Of a DNA stretch of 64,000 bases, positions 35,171 through 41,945 are shown piece after piece. Under the pieces are notes generated by a model. It was not told the DNA's origin and searched no databases. It was given only the letters and a program-made list of their open reading frames with translations. The position numbers and the translations under genes were made by a program. Source of the DNA: Streptomyces flavidovirens DSM 40150 (GTDB lineage Bacteria; Actinomycetota; Actinomycetes; Streptomycetales; Streptomycetaceae); the NCBI RefSeq assembly GCF_000429085.1, contig NZ_AUBE01000007.1:186001-250000 (forward strand). The letters run 5' to 3'. How positions within the stretch are numbered: position 1 is the first letter of the stretch; each line of letters opens with the position of its first letter.

Positions 35171-35784
35171 CTGTGCTGGAGCACCTGGGCCGGGGCGTCG
35201 ACGGGTTCGACACCGCGCGGCCGAAGGAGGCCGTGACGCGCCTCCTCCATGACGTACGCCGCCTCGACCGGCAGCTCACCCGCCGGGCCGCCTCCTGGGA
35301 CTCGCCGTGGGCCCGGAAGATGCTGCCGGCCGTGGAATCGGCGGCCGAGAGAACCAAACTCTGGTGGGGCGCCGCCATCACGATGGCCGCCGTGGGAGGT
35401 GCCACGCAACGCAGGGCCGCAGCCGGGGGAGTGGCCGGCATGCTCTGCGCCCAGCTGATCGCGAACGCGCTGTGCAAGCAGTTGTACGAGCGGCGCAGAC
35501 CCCCCACGGACATGATCCCGCACGACGATGTCGAGGACCGGCCGGACACTTCGTCCTTCCCCTCCGGGCACACCGCTGCCGCCGTGGGCTTCAGCGTCGC
35601 GGTCTCCCTCACCTCACCGTGGGTGGGGGCGGCAGCCGCGGTTCCCGCCGCGATGGTGGCCGTGGAGCGTGTCCATGCCGGAGCGCATTACCCCAGTGAT
35701 GTCGCGGCCGGCGCCGCCATTGGTGTGGGCAGTGCCCTGCTGGTGCATCACGCACCGCGCCTGCTGTTGCGCCTCCTGACGTAG
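35167..35784 (+). CDS. PAP2-family membrane phosphatase
   Basis: A 205-residue membrane protein coupled to the YihY-like gene. The three PAP2 signature parts are present: LYERRRPP, then SSFPSGHTAAAVGF, then VERVHAGAHYPSDVAAG, with the catalytic His residues in the second and third. It probably dephosphorylates a lipid phosphate such as undecaprenyl pyrophosphate or phosphatidic acid at the membrane. The GTG start is fixed by the overlap. Confidence 0.92.
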   Translation: MTVLEHLGRGVDGFDTARPKEAVTRLLHDVRRLDRQLTRRAASWDSPWARKMLPAVESAAERTKLWWGAAITMAAVGGATQRRAAAGGVAGMLCAQLIANALCKQLYERRRPPTDMIPHDDVEDRPDTSSFPSGHTAAAVGFSVAVSLTSPWVGAAAAVPAAMVAVERVHAGAHYPSDVAAGAAIGVGSALLVHHAPRLLLRLLT

Positions 35785-35922
35785 GGAGTCGAGGGCGGGG
35801 GCGGATCGGTTCGTCCGCGACGCGTGGGGTGTCGGCTGGCGGGCATCCGCGGTAACGGCTACGACTTGAGAGGACAGCCACCAGCGGGCAGGCCGTCCAC
35901 ACCGCCGCGCCTGGCGCAGACC

Positions 35923-35964
35923 GAGATGCAGCGAGATGCAGCAAGACGCAGCAAGACGCAGCAA
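35923..35964. repeat. 10-bp tandem repeat in the leader of the holin-like operon
   Basis: Four copies of an (A/G)AGA(T/C)GCAGC unit precede the ribosome site of the DUF1469 gene by about ten bases. Confidence 0.75.
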
Positions 35965-35983
35965 GGAAAGGCAGGTCACGACG

Positions 35984-36403
35984 ATGAGCACGTCAGTGGG
36001 CCAACCGCCCCACAGGGACACCGAGGAGTCGGTGGGCGACCTTGTCAAGCAGGCCTCGGAGCAGATTTCCCAGCTGATGCGGCAGGAGCTGCGCCTGGCA
36101 CAGGCCGAGATGCAGCAGAAGGGTAAACGGTTCGGGCTCGGCGGCGGTCTGCTCGGCGGAGCCGGCGTGGTGGGCATCCTCGCTCTGCAGGCCGCCGCGG
36201 CCACCGCGATCGTGGCCCTGGACCTGGTCTGGCCGTTGTGGCTCTCCGCGCTGGTCGTCACAGGCGCGCTGCTCGTTGTGGCGGCGGTGCTCGCCCTCGT
36301 GGGCAAGAAGCAGGTCAGCCGCGCCACGCCGGCCGCCCCCCAGCAGGCCATCCACAGCGTCAAGGCCGACGTGGCGGAGATCAAGGAGAGGGCACGGCGA
36401 TGA
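35984..36403 (+). CDS. Phage-holin-like DUF1469 membrane protein
   Basis: A 139-residue protein. An amphipathic N-terminal segment (ESVGDLVKQASEQISQLMRQELRLAQAEM) is followed by two hydrophobic spans and a charged tail. This is the Phage_holin_3_6 / DUF1469 layout, common in actinomycetes and not linked to any phage here. Its stop overlaps the DUF3618 start (ATGA). With the two genes that follow it forms the conserved envelope-stress-associated trio DUF1469-DUF3618-DUF4235. Confidence 0.9.
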   Translation: MSTSVGQPPHRDTEESVGDLVKQASEQISQLMRQELRLAQAEMQQKGKRFGLGGGLLGGAGVVGILALQAAAATAIVALDLVWPLWLSALVVTGALLVVAAVLALVGKKQVSRATPAAPQQAIHSVKADVAEIKERARR

Positions 36404-36840
36404 CGGACAAGGCAAAGGGCGACGGTTCCTCGCCCACCCCCGACGAACTGCGGGCCCAGGTGGCCAGGACCCGCGAGGAGCTCGGCCGGACGGTCGAAGC
36501 GCTGGCCGCCAAGGCCGACGTAAAAGCGCAGGCACAGCAGAAGGCGGCCAGGGTCAAGGGCATGGTGCAGGACAAGGCGGCACACGCCCTCCACACCGCG
36601 CACGACAAGACGCCTGAGCCGGTACGGGAAAAGGTCGCCTCGGCCGGCGACCAACTGACGCAGACCGCTCACGGTCTGGGACGAAAGAGGCACAACAAGG
36701 ACGCGGCGTCCGGCATGGGCGAAGGCCGGCCCGGCGGCAGGGGCGACGCGCACACCAACCGCAATCTGCTCGTGTTCGCCGGTCTGGCGGCGGCGATCGC
36801 TGTCGTCGTCGTCGCCACACGGCGCGGCGGGAGGTGCTGA
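36400..36840 (+). CDS. DUF3618 family membrane protein
   Basis: A 146-residue protein whose start (TPDELRAQVARTREELGRTVEALAAKADVKAQAQQKA) is the DUF3618 signature. The central part is helical with alternating charges, like a LEA/apolipoprotein segment, and one membrane span lies near the C-terminus (NLLVFAGLAAAIAVVVVA). Coupled to both flanking genes by overlapping stop and start codons. Function unknown. Confidence 0.9.
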   Translation: MTDKAKGDGSSPTPDELRAQVARTREELGRTVEALAAKADVKAQAQQKAARVKGMVQDKAAHALHTAHDKTPEPVREKVASAGDQLTQTAHGLGRKRHNKDAASGMGEGRPGGRGDAHTNRNLLVFAGLAAAIAVVVVATRRGGRC

Positions 36841-37106
36841 TGAAAGCGTCCAAGGTTGCCTACAAACCGGTCGGCCTGGTGCTGGGCGCCGTGAGCGGCG
36901 CCCTGGCCGGCGCGCTGTTCAAGCAGGTGTGGAAGGTCATCGGTCACGACGAGGACGCCCCGGACGCCACCGACGAGGAGCGCGGATGGCGGGAGATCGT
37001 GATCGCCGCGGCCGTACAGGGCGCCATCTTCGCGGCGGTCAAGGCGGCGGTCGACCGCGGCGGCGCCACCGCCGTACACCGCCTGACCGGAACCTGGCCC
37101 GGCTGA
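36840..37106 (+). CDS. DUF4235 family membrane protein
   Basis: An 88-residue protein with two Gly/Ala-rich membrane segments (VGLVLGAVSGALAGALFKQVW and IVIAAAVQGAIFAAVKAAVDR) separated by an acidic loop (GHDEDAPDATDEE). This matches the DUF4235 family. I chose ATG 36840, overlapping the previous stop, with GGGAGG upstream. It ends the trio; tandem repeats follow directly. Confidence 0.9.
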   Translation: MKASKVAYKPVGLVLGAVSGALAGALFKQVWKVIGHDEDAPDATDEERGWREIVIAAAVQGAIFAAVKAAVDRGGATAVHRLTGTWPG

Positions 37107-37214
37107 CCGGGCGCTGACCGGGCGCTGACCGTGCGTTGACCGGGCGTTCGCGGGCCGTCAGAGCCCTACTGGCCGTCAGCGCCCTACCGGCCGTCAGCGC
37201 CCTATAGCCGTCAG
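37103..37214. repeat. Two adjacent tandem-repeat arrays (11-bp and 18-bp units)
   Basis: About four copies of CTGACCGGGCG occupy 37103-37146. They are followed by just over three copies of an 18-base unit like GGCCGTCAGCGCCCTACC at 37153-37214, the last running into the stop codon of the SnoaL-like gene. They lie between convergent genes. Confidence 0.85.
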
Positions 37215-37630
37215 ATCGCTATGCGCCGCTCGTCCGCCGAGATGGCGAGGTCGTTGATGCTCGCGTAACGGCGTCGCATCAGGCCGTTGTCGTCGAACTC
37301 CCAGTTCTCGTTGCCGTAGCTGCGGAACCACCGGTCCGCTTCGTCGTGCCACTCGTACTCGAAGCGGACGGCTATCCGGTGGTCCGTAAAGGCCCACAAC
37401 TCCTTGCGCAGGCGGTAGTCCAGCTCGCGCCGCCACTTGTCGCGCAGGAACTCCACGATCTGCGCGCGACCGCGCAGGAACGTGTCGCGGTTGCGCCACT
37501 CGGAGTCCTCGGTATAGGCGAGGGCCACACGCTCGGGGTCCCGGCTGTTCCACGCGTCCTCCGCAGCCTGGACTTTCTCACGGGCGGTCCCGGCGGTGAA
37601 CGGCGGCAACGGCGGCCTCTTGTCGGTCAC
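37211..37630 (-). CDS. SnoaL-like / DUF1348 nuclear transport factor 2-fold protein
   Basis: A 139-residue protein; the GTG at 37630 follows a GGGGAGAA-containing stretch. The sequence ([83 protein letters not shown]) is the DUF1348 family of the NTF2-like fold, a pocketed dimer often used for small aromatic or lipid ligands. It diverges from the TetR gene with nested palindromes between, so it is the likely target of that repressor. Confidence 0.9.
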   Translation of the reverse strand: MTDKRPPLPPFTAGTAREKVQAAEDAWNSRDPERVALAYTEDSEWRNRDTFLRGRAQIVEFLRDKWRRELDYRLRKELWAFTDHRIAVRFEYEWHDEADRWFRSYGNENWEFDDNGLMRRRYASINDLAISADERRIAI

Positions 37631-37632
37631 GG

Positions 37633-37655
37633 TTCTCCCCTTCCCCAGGGGAGAA
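37633..37655. promoter_or_regulatory. Palindrome overlapping the leader of the SnoaL-like gene
   Basis: TTCTCCCCT and AGGGGAGAA flank five bases. It shares its right arm with the palindrome at 37647, so two alternative hairpins or overlapping operators exist immediately upstream of the GTG start. Confidence 0.55.
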
Positions 37656-37670
37656 TGGGCATTCTCCCCT
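37647..37670. promoter_or_regulatory. TetR-type operator palindrome between the divergent genes
   Basis: Two perfect 11-bp arms (AGGGGAGAATG and CATTCTCCCCT) are separated by GG. A weaker copy (GAGAA-6-TTCTC) follows at 37687-37702. The site lies 50 bases upstream of the TetR start and 17 bases upstream of the SnoaL-like start, an ideal place for a TetR repressor to control both. Confidence 0.8.
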
Positions 37671-37720
37671 CTTCGCGGTAGCGTAAGAGAACGGTGATTC
37701 TCACGCAAGGGGAGGTCGGC

Positions 37721-38308
37721 ATGGAAGCCGCGGCACAGGAGACCCGCATCCTCGACGCCGCCGAGACGCTCTTCTACGGGCGCGGCCTGCAGGCGGTCGG
37801 CATGGCGGAGATCCGCGACGCTTCCGGCGCGTCCCTCAAGCGCCTCTATCAGCTCTTCCCCTCCAAGGACCACCTGGTGGAGGCCTACCTGCGCCGGCGC
37901 GACGTGCGATGGCGCGCGTCACTGGCCGGCCACGTCGAGGATCAGCCTTCGGGCGAGGACCGGATCCTGGCCGTCTTCGAGTGGCTGGGGTCGTGGTTCC
38001 GGGAACCGGGATTCCGGGGCTGCGCCTTCGTCAACTCCTTCGGGGAACTGGGCGCTACATCCGAACCGGTCGCGATCGCCGCCCGCGACCACGTCGAGGC
38101 CCTGAAGGACTACCTGGCGCGCCTGGTGAGCGAGGCGGGCCACTCGGCCTGGCTGGCGCAGTCGCTCCTTCTGCTGGTGGAGGGCGCGATCACCACAGCC
38201 GCCGTCAGCGACGACAGTGCCGCGGCGGACCATGCCCGCGAGACGGCGCGCAAGCTGCTGGAACTGGACTCGGCAAGCTCCAGCAGCAGCGCCCCCGGCC
38301 GCGGCTGA
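37721..38308 (+). CDS. TetR-family transcriptional regulator
   Basis: A 195-residue regulator. I prefer the ATG at 37721, with AAGGGGAGG five bases upstream, over the GTG at 37694 that lies inside the operator region. The helix-turn-helix is [44 protein letters not shown]. The ligand domain contains [13 protein letters not shown], a block common to a TetR subgroup. It probably represses itself and the divergent SnoaL-like gene. The C-terminus is a short Ser run. Confidence 0.92.
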   Translation: MEAAAQETRILDAAETLFYGRGLQAVGMAEIRDASGASLKRLYQLFPSKDHLVEAYLRRRDVRWRASLAGHVEDQPSGEDRILAVFEWLGSWFREPGFRGCAFVNSFGELGATSEPVAIAARDHVEALKDYLARLVSEAGHSAWLAQSLLLLVEGAITTAAVSDDSAAADHARETARKLLELDSASSSSSAPGRG

Positions 38309-38323
38309 CCCACGGTCACGGCC

Positions 38324-38341
38324 GGCTCGCGCCCGCGAGCC
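38324..38341. terminator. Short hairpin between the TetR and polyprenyl synthetase genes
   Basis: GGCTCGCG-cc-CGCGAGCC in the 42-base gap between convergent genes; a compact GC-rich stem that may terminate both. Confidence 0.5.
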
Positions 38342-38350
38342 CTTGATCCG

Positions 38351-39412
38351 TCACATTCTTCGGTCGACGAGGAACGGCAGAAGCGTGAGGATGTCGCCGA
38401 CCGCCGCCGGGGCCAACGGGACGCTCCCCAGGCTGTCGCGGGCCCTCTCCAGATGGTCCCGCGCTTCGGCCAGCGTGGCGGAGCGCCCGCCGGCTTCCTC
38501 GATGAGCTCGGCGGCCCGGCGGGCGGCGGTGTCGTCGAGAGGATTGCCCGAGGTGAGGAGCGCGACCAGGCGCCGGGCGGCCGGGCCGTCCGCGGACACG
38601 GCCGCGAGGACGGGGTACGTCTTCTTCAGCCGGCGCAGATCGCTGTGCACCGGCTTCCCTGTGACCTGCGGATCGCCCCAGATGCCCAGCAGGTCGTCCA
38701 CCGCCTGGAAGGCCACCCCGAGTTGCCGGCCCGCCCGCGCGAGGGCGTCGACCGTGGCGGCCGGTGCCCCGGCCAGTACGGCGCCCAGGCCCGCGGCGCA
38801 GCCGAGGAGCGCGCCGGTCTTGTGGCGGGCCATGGACCGGTACTCCTGCGGGGACACGGCCTCCGGGCCCGTCCAGGGCCGGGCCTCGAAGAGCAGGTCT
38901 TCGGCCTGACCGCGCACCAGGTCGTTCAGCGTCCCCGCCAAGTGCCGCACCGCCGCCCCGCTGTATACGGTGCCGCAGTCGGCCAGCGTCTCCACGGCCA
39001 GGGCGAACAGCGCGTCTCCCGCCAGCACCGCGGGGCCCGTGCCGTACGCCTTCCACACGCTCGCGCGCTGCCGGCGGGTCTCGTCGCCGTCCATGATGTC
39101 GTCGTGCAGGAGCGAGAACGTGTGGATCAGTTCCACGGCGACCGCACCGACGACCGCGTCCTCGGCGGATCCGCCCGCTGCCTCGGCGCACAGCACGGTG
39201 AGAGCCTGGCGTACCCCCTTGCCGTGCGAGCCGGCGCGGGGGCCGGGCACGGGCCTGCCGCCCACCTCGCTCCAGCCGAGCGAGAAGGCGGCCATCTCGG
39301 CAGGCCACGGATGAAGGCGCCGCACCGCCTGCGTGAGGGCGGGCCGTACGAGGTCGCGGCAGCGGGCGAGGATCTGCGGCGCGGTGGCCAGGTCTGTTAC
39401 CGGCAGCGTCAT
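38351..39412 (-). CDS. Polyprenyl (geranylgeranyl/farnesyl) diphosphate synthase
   Basis: A 353-residue trans-isoprenyl diphosphate synthase. The first Asp-rich motif is LLHDDIMDGD near residue 105 and the second FQAVDDLLGIWGD near residue 235, both intact, with the pyrophosphate-binding Lys/Arg in GKGVRQAL and RRQRASVWK. It joins IPP to an allylic diphosphate. The sequence resembles the synthases described as cargo of family 2 encapsulins (LGWSEVGGRPV near residue 45), but no shell gene or N-terminal cargo tail is present. The ATG overlaps the stop of the TPR gene (ATGA), so the two proteins are probably made together. Confidence 0.92.
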   Translation of the reverse strand: MTLPVTDLATAPQILARCRDLVRPALTQAVRRLHPWPAEMAAFSLGWSEVGGRPVPGPRAGSHGKGVRQALTVLCAEAAGGSAEDAVVGAVAVELIHTFSLLHDDIMDGDETRRQRASVWKAYGTGPAVLAGDALFALAVETLADCGTVYSGAAVRHLAGTLNDLVRGQAEDLLFEARPWTGPEAVSPQEYRSMARHKTGALLGCAAGLGAVLAGAPAATVDALARAGRQLGVAFQAVDDLLGIWGDPQVTGKPVHSDLRRLKKTYPVLAAVSADGPAARRLVALLTSGNPLDDTAARRAAELIEEAGGRSATLAEARDHLERARDSLGSVPLAPAAVGDILTLLPFLVDRRM

Positions 39413-40473
39413 CGTCGGCCGTCTTCCTCGTCCGCCACGGTGGCAAGGGGGAGTACGCCGAGTTCGGCATGGGCCTTGTCGACCATGTCCCGGGCGTGGC
39501 GCAGGCCGATCCGGTCGAGCGTACGGCGCAACTCGCTCAACTCGGCGGCGGTCTCGTCCTGGTCCCGGCCGAGCCGGGCGCGCGCCTTGACCAGCCCGAG
39601 CCGTGCCAGGGCCTCGCCGCGCGGCTCGCTCATGGCACGGAACTCCGCGAGAGCCTGCTCGTACACTTGGCGGGCTTCCTCGTAACGGCGGGCTCGGTAG
39701 AACACGTTGGCGCGCATCTTGTGGTTGTAGGCGAGGGCGCTGGACAACTTCATCTCGCGGCAGGTCACTTCCGCCTCCGCGAGCAGGGCCAGAGCGCGGT
39801 CCGGGTCGTCGTCGCGCAGGGAAAGGATGTCGGCCATGCCGCGCAGGGCCCATGCCCTGCCCCGCCGGTCCTCCGCCTTCCCGGCGATCTGGGCCGCCTC
39901 CTCGAACATCGCCAGCGCCGTGTCGTACGAGCCGGTGTTGCGGTGTATCTGCGCGATGCCCTCCAGCGCCCATACGGTGTGGCGGGCCTCGCCACGTTTG
40001 CGTGCCTCGGCGAGCAGTTGCTCGTGCAGTACGGCGACCGCCTCGTAGTCCCCCTGTATGCGTCCGGTCTCCGCCAGACCGGCGAGGGAGTAGCCGCGGG
40101 CCACGACGTCCCCGCCCCGTTCGCCCATGTCGGCGGCGAGGCCCAGCAACCGGAACGCCAGCGCGAGCGCGCCCCGCTGCCGGGCGAGCGTCCCGCCGCT
40201 CCACAACGCCCACGCCATGGCCCCGAGGTCACCGGCCGCACGGGCGGCGCGGTAACTGGCCTTCCACGCCCGGTCGGCTTCCTCGACGTTGCCCAGCCGG
40301 CGGTGCGCCTCGGCGACGGCGAGCCCGGACCGTGCCACCTCCTGCTGCGAACCGGAGGCTTCGGCCGCTCTCAGGTTCTGGGTGCCCTTTTCCAGTACGT
40401 CCGTCAGGGAGGAGTTCACCGACAGCGCGGTGAGGGCGCCTTGGTACTCCGGCGCGAATGCCTTGCTGTGCAT
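39409..40473 (-). CDS. Tetratricopeptide-repeat protein coupled to the prenyl synthase
   Basis: A 354-residue, all-helical protein with about seven TPR-like units of the BTAD/MalT-helical type (for example SYDTALAMFEEAAQIAGKAED and RYEEARQVYEQALAEFRAMSE). There is no DNA-binding domain, signal peptide or membrane span, so it should be a cytoplasmic scaffold or sensor. It is the first gene of a two-gene operon; an inverted repeat 40 bases upstream is a likely control site. Its role with an isoprenyl synthase is unknown. No terpene cyclase is adjacent. Confidence 0.85.
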   Translation of the reverse strand: MHSKAFAPEYQGALTALSVNSSLTDVLEKGTQNLRAAEASGSQQEVARSGLAVAEAHRRLGNVEEADRAWKASYRAARAAGDLGAMAWALWSGGTLARQRGALALAFRLLGLAADMGERGGDVVARGYSLAGLAETGRIQGDYEAVAVLHEQLLAEARKRGEARHTVWALEGIAQIHRNTGSYDTALAMFEEAAQIAGKAEDRRGRAWALRGMADILSLRDDDPDRALALLAEAEVTCREMKLSSALAYNHKMRANVFYRARRYEEARQVYEQALAEFRAMSEPRGEALARLGLVKARARLGRDQDETAAELSELRRTLDRIGLRHARDMVDKAHAELGVLPLATVADEEDGRR

Positions 40474-40512
40474 GGGTGCCTTTCGTGCGTGGCCGGGGCA
40501 GCGGTGGTGCGC

Positions 40513-40548
40513 GGCTATGCACTGCGTGTATACGTACGGTGTATAGCC
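40513..40548. promoter_or_regulatory. Inverted repeat upstream of the TPR-prenyl synthase operon
   Basis: GGCTATGCAC and GTGTATAGCC (one mismatch) flank 16 bases that hold the alternating GTATACGTAC. It lies 40-75 bases upstream of the TPR gene start, over the expected promoter. It is the only clear feature in the 333-base gap apart from the terminator at 40761. Confidence 0.6.
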
Positions 40549-40760
40549 ACCTGGTTCCGAACCCGGGCGCTTGGTGGGCCGGGAGGGTGCCGACCACCAG
40601 GGGCCGACCGTCCTGCTGTGGATCAAGACGACTGCCGCCCGCGCAGGGTTGCTCGCGCCCGATGTGTTTTATCCGGCGCGACATCCGGTGACCGGGGCGC
40701 GGCGGCGGCTCTATTCGCGGCACGGACTACCGGGCTCTTGAGCGCGCTCGGCCGGCGACG

Positions 40761-40793
40761 CGGGTGGACCGGCCGCCTAAGCCGGTCCACCCG
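40761..40793 (-). terminator. Strong hairpin terminator after the ANTAR gene
   Basis: Perfect 13-bp arms (CGGGTGGACCGGC and its complement) are joined by a 7-base loop. It lies 14 bases beyond the ANTAR stop codon on the minus strand. Confidence 0.85.
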
Positions 40794-40806
40794 AGGCCGA
40801 CCGGGA

Positions 40807-41214
40807 TCAGCCGGCGTTGCGTACCCGTCTGACCGACTGCCGCAGCGGTACCCGGACGGACGCGGGGAGCTCGTTGCCACCGGCGGCGGCGACCAGAGCC
40901 GCCGCCACCTCCCGCAGTTTGATGTTGGTGCGCTGGGACACCTCCACCAGTACGTCCCAGGCCTCATCGGCGGAGCAGGCGGCCAACGCCATCAGCATGC
41001 CCTGTGCCTGGCCGATGACCGTACGGCTGGACAACGCCTGACGCAGTTGCGTGATCTCCGCCCGCATCTGCGCCTGCGTCTCCGCCTCCAGGCGGTGTGC
41101 GTGCGGCGGCGCGCCGCGCAGTTCCCCCGTCACGTCCGGATTCGCCGTCCGCTCAGCCGGGTCGGCCCCCACGGCGACCACGTTCCATCCGGCACTCGTG
41201 ACTGTTTCCTTCAC
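40807..41214 (-). CDS. ANTAR-domain RNA-binding protein
   Basis: A 135-residue protein. A flexible N-terminus and a short coiled stretch (EAETQAQMRAEITQLRQALSS) precede the three-helix ANTAR domain (IGQAQGMLMALAACSADEAWDVLVEVSQRTNIKLREVAAALV). ANTAR domains bind paired hairpins in nascent RNA and prevent termination. No sensor domain is attached, so it must be controlled by a partner. Its GTG overlaps the stop of the upstream gene (GTGA). Confidence 0.92.
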   Translation of the reverse strand: MKETVTSAGWNVVAVGADPAERTANPDVTGELRGAPPHAHRLEAETQAQMRAEITQLRQALSSRTVIGQAQGMLMALAACSADEAWDVLVEVSQRTNIKLREVAAALVAAAGGNELPASVRVPLRQSVRRVRNAG

Positions 41215-41630
41215 CCTGTGGTCGCGGGGAGACGGACGGTGCCGTTGCGGCTGATCGTCAGAGGCGGACTGCAGGCGCCGTGCGGCAGCTCGGGGGAGGT
41301 GATGCGTACGCGGTACGGTCCCTCAGGCAGCTCCGGCACCACCACGGACGCCCGCAGCGCGCGCGGATCCACCTGTGAGGCCAGTACCGCGGCCTCGGAC
41401 CACTCCCCCTCTTCCGTCCTGCGCTCCAGCAGGACGCTGCACGGATATCCCAGGCACCCAGTGATCCGCCAGCTGATCTGCCGTCGCTCGACGCAGGTCC
41501 AGCACTCCCCGCCGGTGGGCGCCCGTACGAGCAACGCGTCCGAGGCCGGGTCGGGCGAGGCGGTCCGGGGTGGGACCAACCCGTCGGTCGCTCGCTTCAG
41601 TTGGGCTTTGGCCAGCGCGATCCAGCGCAT
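41211..41630 (-). CDS. Hypothetical protein coupled to the ANTAR gene
   Basis: A 139-residue soluble protein. A basic N-terminal helix (MRWIALAKAQLKRATDG) precedes a beta-rich domain with three Cys residues (GGECWTCVERRQISWRITGCLGYPC) that could bind a metal or form a redox site. The C-terminal half has an Ig-like strand pattern (PYRVRITSPELPHG). No family recognised. It shares the regulatory gap with the divergent PP2C phosphatase and is co-translated with the ANTAR protein. Confidence 0.65.
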   Translation of the reverse strand: MRWIALAKAQLKRATDGLVPPRTASPDPASDALLVRAPTGGECWTCVERRQISWRITGCLGYPCSVLLERRTEEGEWSEAAVLASQVDPRALRASVVVPELPEGPYRVRITSPELPHGACSPPLTISRNGTVRLPATTG

Positions 41631-41654
41631 TCTCTTCCTTCCATGTCGCTCCCG

Positions 41655-41697
41655 CGGCGGTGGCGGCTGCGGCGGCTGTGGCGGCGGTGGCGGACCG
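41655..41697. repeat. GGC/GGT-rich low-complexity tract
   Basis: A run of GGC, TGC and GGT triplets in the leader of the 41211-41630 gene. It reads as Gly or Ala/Thr runs in several frames and is probably untranslated. Confidence 0.7.
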
Positions 41698-41761
41698 CCC
41701 GGCGCGGGGAGCGGGTCCTCGGCTTCCTGATTTGGGTGTTTCCGCCCTGAAAGCGCCCAAC

Positions 41762-41779
41762 ACGGGACTAAAGTCCCGT
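41762..41779. promoter_or_regulatory. DosR/DevR-like palindrome
   Basis: ACGGGACTAAAGTCCCGT is a perfect palindrome with a two-base centre. Its core GGGACTAAAGTCCC fits the core of the published mycobacterial DosR/DevR consensus (GGGACTWWAGTCCC) at every position; the outer bases differ. It lies 132 bases upstream of the hypothetical/ANTAR operon and 128-163 bases upstream of the PP2C unit. Confidence 0.6.
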
Positions 41780-41906
41780 CCGGCAGGGACCTTCGCCACC
41801 ACCATCCGGCTACGGCAGCCCGGCGGTGAGCGCTCGCGTGCGGCCGGGGCGGAACCTACGATCGAGGTGGACGGATCTTGACGCGCGACGCCGGGAGGTC
41901 ATCACC

Positions 41907-41945
41907 GTGAGTGTCCTCTACGGCAGGGCGGCGACGATCCGGTGA
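41907..41945 (+). CDS. 12-residue leader peptide coupled to the PP2C gene
   Basis: GTG at 41907 follows GGGAGGT at good spacing and encodes MSVLYGRAATIR before TGA at 41943-41945, which overlaps the phosphatase GTG (GTGA). The phosphatase start itself has no good ribosome site, so it may be translated only by coupling. It could also be the rest of a longer lost N-terminus. Confidence 0.45.
   Translation: MSVLYGRAATIR

Noticed and set aside
35984..37106. Possible prophage, suggested by the holin-like protein
   Set aside because: The DUF1469 protein belongs to a conserved actinobacterial trio with DUF3618 and DUF4235; no lysin, integrase or structural phage gene is near.
38351..39412. A family 2 encapsulin nanocompartment
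   Set aside because: The synthase resembles known cargo enzymes but there is no shell-protein gene and no disordered N-terminal cargo-loading segment.
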